From NCBI GenBank assembly GCA_044221555.1, contig JBGAOY010000018.1:1-64000 (forward strand): a stretch of DNA of 64,000 nucleotides, given 5' to 3'. The position numbers and the translations under genes were made by a program. The notes under the pieces were generated by a model. The model did no database searches. It saw only the letters and a list, made by a program, of their open reading frames with translations, and was not told the DNA's origin. Origin of the DNA: JAEUJM01 sp044221555. GTDB lineage: Bacteria; Actinomycetota; Acidimicrobiia; Acidimicrobiales; DATDAH01. The first letter of the stretch is position 1; each line of letters starts with the position of its first letter. Shown piece after piece: positions 61,244-64,000 of this stretch.

Positions 61244-61816
61244 ATGCCCACCTCGGACGCCAGCGAAGACGAGGGGCGCCCCGAGGCCTCGGTCGCCCTC
61301 GCCGCTGCCGCGCTCGACCTGGCCCGGCGCTTCGCCGGCGGCGCCACCCTGTGGTGCTGGGCGCCCGACGCCACCCGGCATGCCCGGCACGTCGCGGTCG
61401 AGTTCGTCCACCCCGTGGTCACCGGCACCCGCGCGCTGCCCTCGGTGGCGCTGGTGGACCGCGATCCCACCGAGGCCGCCGACACCCTCGGCGCGATGGG
61501 TCGGGATGGGGATGCCCTGCTGGTGATCGCCGGCGCGGGTGCGCCGGTGGCGTCGATGCTGCGCCGGGCCGAGGCGGGGGGCGTGACCACCCTGTGGATG
61601 GGGGCGGGACCACCCCCCGACGGGCCGGCGGTCGACCACCTGCTGTGGCTGGCCGACGACGACCGGGCCTGGTACGACGGCCGCCTCGTGCTCGGGTACC
61701 ACCTGCTCTGGGAGCTCACCCACGTGTGCTTCGAGCACGCCGGCCTGCTCGCCGACGCGGCCGGCGTCGACCGGGCCGACCGGGTCGCCGGGGGCCGAGG
61801 CGGGGGCGAGGGGTGA
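61244..61816 (+). CDS. SIS-like protein beside hydrogenase maturation genes
   Basis: 190 residues. ASVALAAAALDLARRFAGGATLW, LVIAGAGAPVASMLRRAEAG and WELTHVCFEHAG fit a divergent sugar-isomerase (SIS) fold lacking the usual NGGSA loop. ATG 61244 chosen; upstream frame is poor. The 174-bp gap before it holds no recognised gene. It overlaps the next gene (GTGA, 61813) and lies just before hypE, so it is probably an accessory protein to [NiFe]-hydrogenase maturation. Function inferred from position only. Confidence 0.6.
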   Translation: MPTSDASEDEGRPEASVALAAAALDLARRFAGGATLWCWAPDATRHARHVAVEFVHPVVTGTRALPSVALVDRDPTEAADTLGAMGRDGDALLVIAGAGAPVASMLRRAEAGGVTTLWMGAGPPPDGPAVDHLLWLADDDRAWYDGRLVLGYHLLWELTHVCFEHAGLLADAAGVDRADRVAGGRGGGEG

Positions 61817-62616
61817 CCGACTTCCTCTATCCCTTCCTCGAGCGCGACGAGCGCGACGAGCGCGACGAGCGCGGCGAGCGCGGCGAGCGCGGCGAGCGCG
61901 GCGAGCGCGGCGAGCGCGATGCCGACTCGCTGCTGGTCGACCTGGCCCGATCGGCCGACGAGAAGCGCACGGCCAGCGCTGCGCTGCGCCGGGCGACCCT
62001 GGTCGAGCGGGCGGCCGACCTGGCCGCCGCCGCCGAGGCCATGGCCGGTCGCTTCGGCCGGGGCGGTCGGCTCTTCACGTTCGGCAACGGCGGCAGCGCC
62101 ACCGACGCCGACGGCGCCGCGGCCCTGTTCCGTCGCCCGCCCCACGGTCGGGGCCTCCCGGCGCGCTCGTTGGCGGCCGACCCGGCCGTCGTGACCGCCC
62201 TCGCCAACGACGTCGGTGTCGAGCTGGTGTTCTCGCGGCAGCTGATCGCCGCCGCCGGTCCCGACGACATCGCCCTGGGGCTGTCCACCAGCGGCAGCTC
62301 GACGAACCTGCTGCGGGCGTTCGGCGAGGCCCGCCGCCTCGGGCTGCTCACCGTCGGTGTGGCGGGCTACCACGGCGGCACGATGGGGTCGGGGGACGCG
62401 GTCGAGCACTGCGTCGTCGTAGGGTCCGACAGCGTGCATCGCATCCAGGAGACCCAGGCCGCGCTGGTGCTCGACCTGTGGGAGCGGGTGCAGGGCCTGC
62501 TCGGCGACGGCCCGATCCGCCCGACCGGCCCGCATGTCTCGACCGGCCCGCATGTCTCGACCGGCACGGCCGACCCGATCGGCCCGACCGGCTCGGCCGA
62601 CCGCGACGATCGATGA
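61813..62616 (+). CDS. SIS-domain protein (phosphoheptose-isomerase-like), hyp-cluster type
   Basis: 267 residues. FTFGNGGSATDADGAAALFR (phosphosugar loop), LGLSTSGSSTNLLRAFGEAR and VVGSDSVHRIQETQAALVLDL match GmhA-like SIS proteins that recur beside hyp genes in actinobacteria; a LPS heptose role is unlikely in this lineage. Residues ~11-36 are (ERD/ERG)n from a 9-bp repeat, and the C-terminal tail repeats TGPHVS from an 18-bp unit. GTG start overlaps the previous gene; ATGA overlap with hypE. Confidence 0.8.
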   Translation: MTDFLYPFLERDERDERDERGERGERGERGERGERDADSLLVDLARSADEKRTASAALRRATLVERAADLAAAAEAMAGRFGRGGRLFTFGNGGSATDADGAAALFRRPPHGRGLPARSLAADPAVVTALANDVGVELVFSRQLIAAAGPDDIALGLSTSGSSTNLLRAFGEARRLGLLTVGVAGYHGGTMGSGDAVEHCVVVGSDSVHRIQETQAALVLDLWERVQGLLGDGPIRPTGPHVSTGPHVSTGTADPIGPTGSADRDDR

Positions 62617-63695
62617 CCACCGGGCCGCGCGAGGACGAGGTGCTCGAGCGCATCGAGGCCTTCCGCCGGCGCCGCCCCCGGTTCGACGACACCATCGTCA
62701 CCCTGGCCCACGGGGCCGGTGGCAAGTCCTCGGCGGCGCTGGTCGACGCGGTGTTCCTCGAGGCGTTCGCCAACGACGAGCTGGCGGTGCTGGCCGACGC
62801 AGCCCGCCTCGACGTGCCCGGCGGCGGGCGGCTGGCGTTCAGCACCGACTCCTTCGTGGTGCGGCCGCGCGTCTTCCCCGGGGGGTCGATCGGCCATCTC
62901 GCCGTGCACGGCACGGTGAACGACGTCGCGATGCTGGGGGCCCGGCCGCGTTGGCTGTCGGCGGCGTTCGTCCTCGAAGAGGGCCTGGCGGTGGACGAGC
63001 TGCGCCGGATCGTGGCCGACATGGCCGAGGCTGCCGCCGCCGCCGGGGTCACGATCGTCACGGGCGACACCAAGGTGGTCGACCGCGGTGCCGCCGACGG
63101 CGTGTACATCACCACCACCGGCATCGGGATCATCCCCGAGGGCCGCACGGTGGGGGCCGACCTGGTGCGAGCGGGCGACGTGGTGCTGGTGTCGGGCACG
63201 ATCGCCGACCACGGCATGGCGGTGATGCTGGCGCGGGGCGACCTGACCCTCGAGGCCGACATCCGGTCCGACACCGCACCGCTCGGGGGCCTCGTCGAGG
63301 CGCTGTTCGCCGCGGCCCCGTCCACACGGTGGCTCCGAGACCCCACCCGCGGTGGCCTCGGTACCGTCTGCAACGAGCTGGCCCAGGCCACCGACCTGGG
63401 CGTGCTCCTCGACGAGGCCCGGCTGCCGATCGACCCCGCCGTGGGCGCGGCCTGCGACCTGCTCGGCATCGACCCGCTCTACGTCGCCAACGAGGGCAAG
63501 CTCGTGGCCGTCGTCGCCCCCGACGAGGCCGCTGCCGCGGTCGCGGCGCTCCGGGCGCACCCCCTCGGTGAGGCGGCGGCGGCGGTGGGCGAGATCGTGG
63601 CCGACCCGGCGGGCATCGTGGTGCTGCTCACGTCGTTCGGGGGCACCCGGATCGTCGACATGCTCGTCGGCGACCCGCTCCCACGGATCTGCTGA
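62613..63695 (+). CDS. hypE: Hydrogenase maturation protein HypE
   Basis: 360 residues. LAHGAGGKSSAALVDAVFL, FSTDSFVVRPRVFPGGSIGH, HGTVNDVAMLGARPRWLSA and DPTRGGLGTVCNELAQ are HypE hallmarks. It ends in PRIC: the C-terminal Cys that receives the carbamoyl group from HypF and is dehydrated to thiocyanate for the active-site CN ligands of [NiFe] hydrogenase. Starts in an ATGA overlap with the SIS gene; hypF follows after 8 bp. Confidence 0.95.
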   Translation: MTTGPREDEVLERIEAFRRRRPRFDDTIVTLAHGAGGKSSAALVDAVFLEAFANDELAVLADAARLDVPGGGRLAFSTDSFVVRPRVFPGGSIGHLAVHGTVNDVAMLGARPRWLSAAFVLEEGLAVDELRRIVADMAEAAAAAGVTIVTGDTKVVDRGAADGVYITTTGIGIIPEGRTVGADLVRAGDVVLVSGTIADHGMAVMLARGDLTLEADIRSDTAPLGGLVEALFAAAPSTRWLRDPTRGGLGTVCNELAQATDLGVLLDEARLPIDPAVGAACDLLGIDPLYVANEGKLVAVVAPDEAAAAVAALRAHPLGEAAAAVGEIVADPAGIVVLLTSFGGTRIVDMLVGDPLPRIC

Positions 63696-63703
63696 GCGCG
63701 GCC

Positions 63704-64000
63704 GTGGCCGACCTCGCACCGGTGCGCCGCCGGATCCGGGTGACCGGCACCGTGCAGGGGGTGGGCTTCCGCCCCTTCGTCCACCGTCACGCCACCCGCC
63801 TCGGCCTGCGGGGTTGGGTGCGCAACGATCCCGACGGCGTGCTCATCGAGGTGGAGGGCGACCCCGATGCCCTCGACGAGCTCTGCCGCCTGCTCACCGA
63901 CGATCCGCCGCCGTTGGCCCGGGTCGGCGCCGTCACCAGCGAGGCGATCCCGGCCGAGGGTGCCGAGGCGTTCGCCATCGCGCCCAGCGCGGTGGGTGGG
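63704..64000 (+). CDS. hypF: Carbamoyltransferase HypF (N-terminal part; runs off window)
   Basis: The first 99 codons only. VTGTVQGVGFRPFVHRHATR is the acylphosphatase-like domain that opens HypF, followed by LGLRGWVRNDPDGVLIEVEG. HypF converts carbamoyl phosphate and loads the HypE C-terminal Cys. GTG start at 63704, 8 bp after hypE. The gene is open at the window end, so the remaining domains are not seen. Confidence 0.92.
   Translation, partial: MADLAPVRRRIRVTGTVQGVGFRPFVHRHATRLGLRGWVRNDPDGVLIEVEGDPDALDELCRLLTDDPPPLARVGAVTSEAIPAEGAEAFAIAPSAVGG

Noticed and set aside
59132..61738. 868-codon open frame on the minus strand
   Set aside because: Antisense to selO and its neighbours; no domain signature.

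Overview
The window is 64 kb of uniformly high-GC DNA (roughly 70% by eye) packed with short intergenic gaps and many ATGA/GTGA stop-start overlaps. GTG starts are common, and several -10-like hexamers lie only 6-9 nt before the start codon, which suggests leaderless transcripts. With F420-type LLM oxidoreductases, large families of acyl-CoA dehydrogenases, short-chain dehydrogenases (SDRs), FadD-type ligases and CoA-transferases, sulfotransferases and a [3Fe-4S] P450 ferredoxin, this points to an actinobacterium. The flavour is that of Acidimicrobiia, but the exact taxon is inferred. No rRNA, tRNA, CRISPR array, insertion sequence or phage gene was seen. No gap between genes exceeds about 210 bp.

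Layout. 1-5.9 kb: ABC-F ATPase, a zinc-ribbon protein, a CsbD-like stress protein, a heme-oxygenase-fold diiron protein, a small unknown, and a TPR-LuxR regulator. 5.9-12.1 kb: a dimethylformamidase-like protein, a thiolase/DUF35 pair, a 5'-truncated amidohydrolase whose break coincides with a perfect 19-bp hairpin, an enoyl-CoA hydratase, and a membrane patatin. 12.2-17.0 kb: SDR, sulfotransferase, TetR and SDR on the minus strand facing a DUF1214 protein, with two matching 26-bp palindromes. 17-34.2 kb: a long plus-strand catabolic block with a Baeyer-Villiger monooxygenase, a double SDR, amidohydrolases, a YhdH/AcuI-like reductase, a paired acyl-CoA dehydrogenase, an LLM oxidoreductase, an acyl-CoA synthetase, a phosphotransferase, a P450, and a P450-type ferredoxin. 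34.3-41.8 kb: three acyl-CoA ligases, an acyl dehydratase and another acyl-CoA dehydrogenase. 41.8-50.1 kb: a minus-strand P450/hydratase/CoA-transferase/double-TetR operon, and two thiolases with a double DUF35 protein.

50.2-64 kb: SRPBCC protein, secreted metallophosphoesterase, glycosidase-like protein, and an ECF sigma factor carrying a PAS-like and zinc-motif tail. Then comes a three-gene operon of an Asp-Gly repeat peptide, a JmjC/cupin-4 oxygenase and a sucrase/ferredoxin-like protein, followed by a patatin, SelO, two SIS-type proteins, HypE and the start of HypF (hydrogenase maturation; the window ends inside hypF).

Together the central 35 kb reads as a catabolic island for a hydrophobic ring- or branched-chain substrate (steroid-, terpenoid- or isoprenoid-like; substrate inferred). 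Oxygenases activate it, AMP ligases and a CoA-transferase form thioesters, and dehydrogenases, hydratases and thiolase/aldolase-DUF35 complexes shorten it. Four of its promoters share a non-palindromic 15-bp element, TGACGSNNNYGTTAG. A fused double-TetR protein encoded in one of these operons is a natural candidate for its reader. The Asp-Gly peptide operon is the other candidate for an undescribed system.
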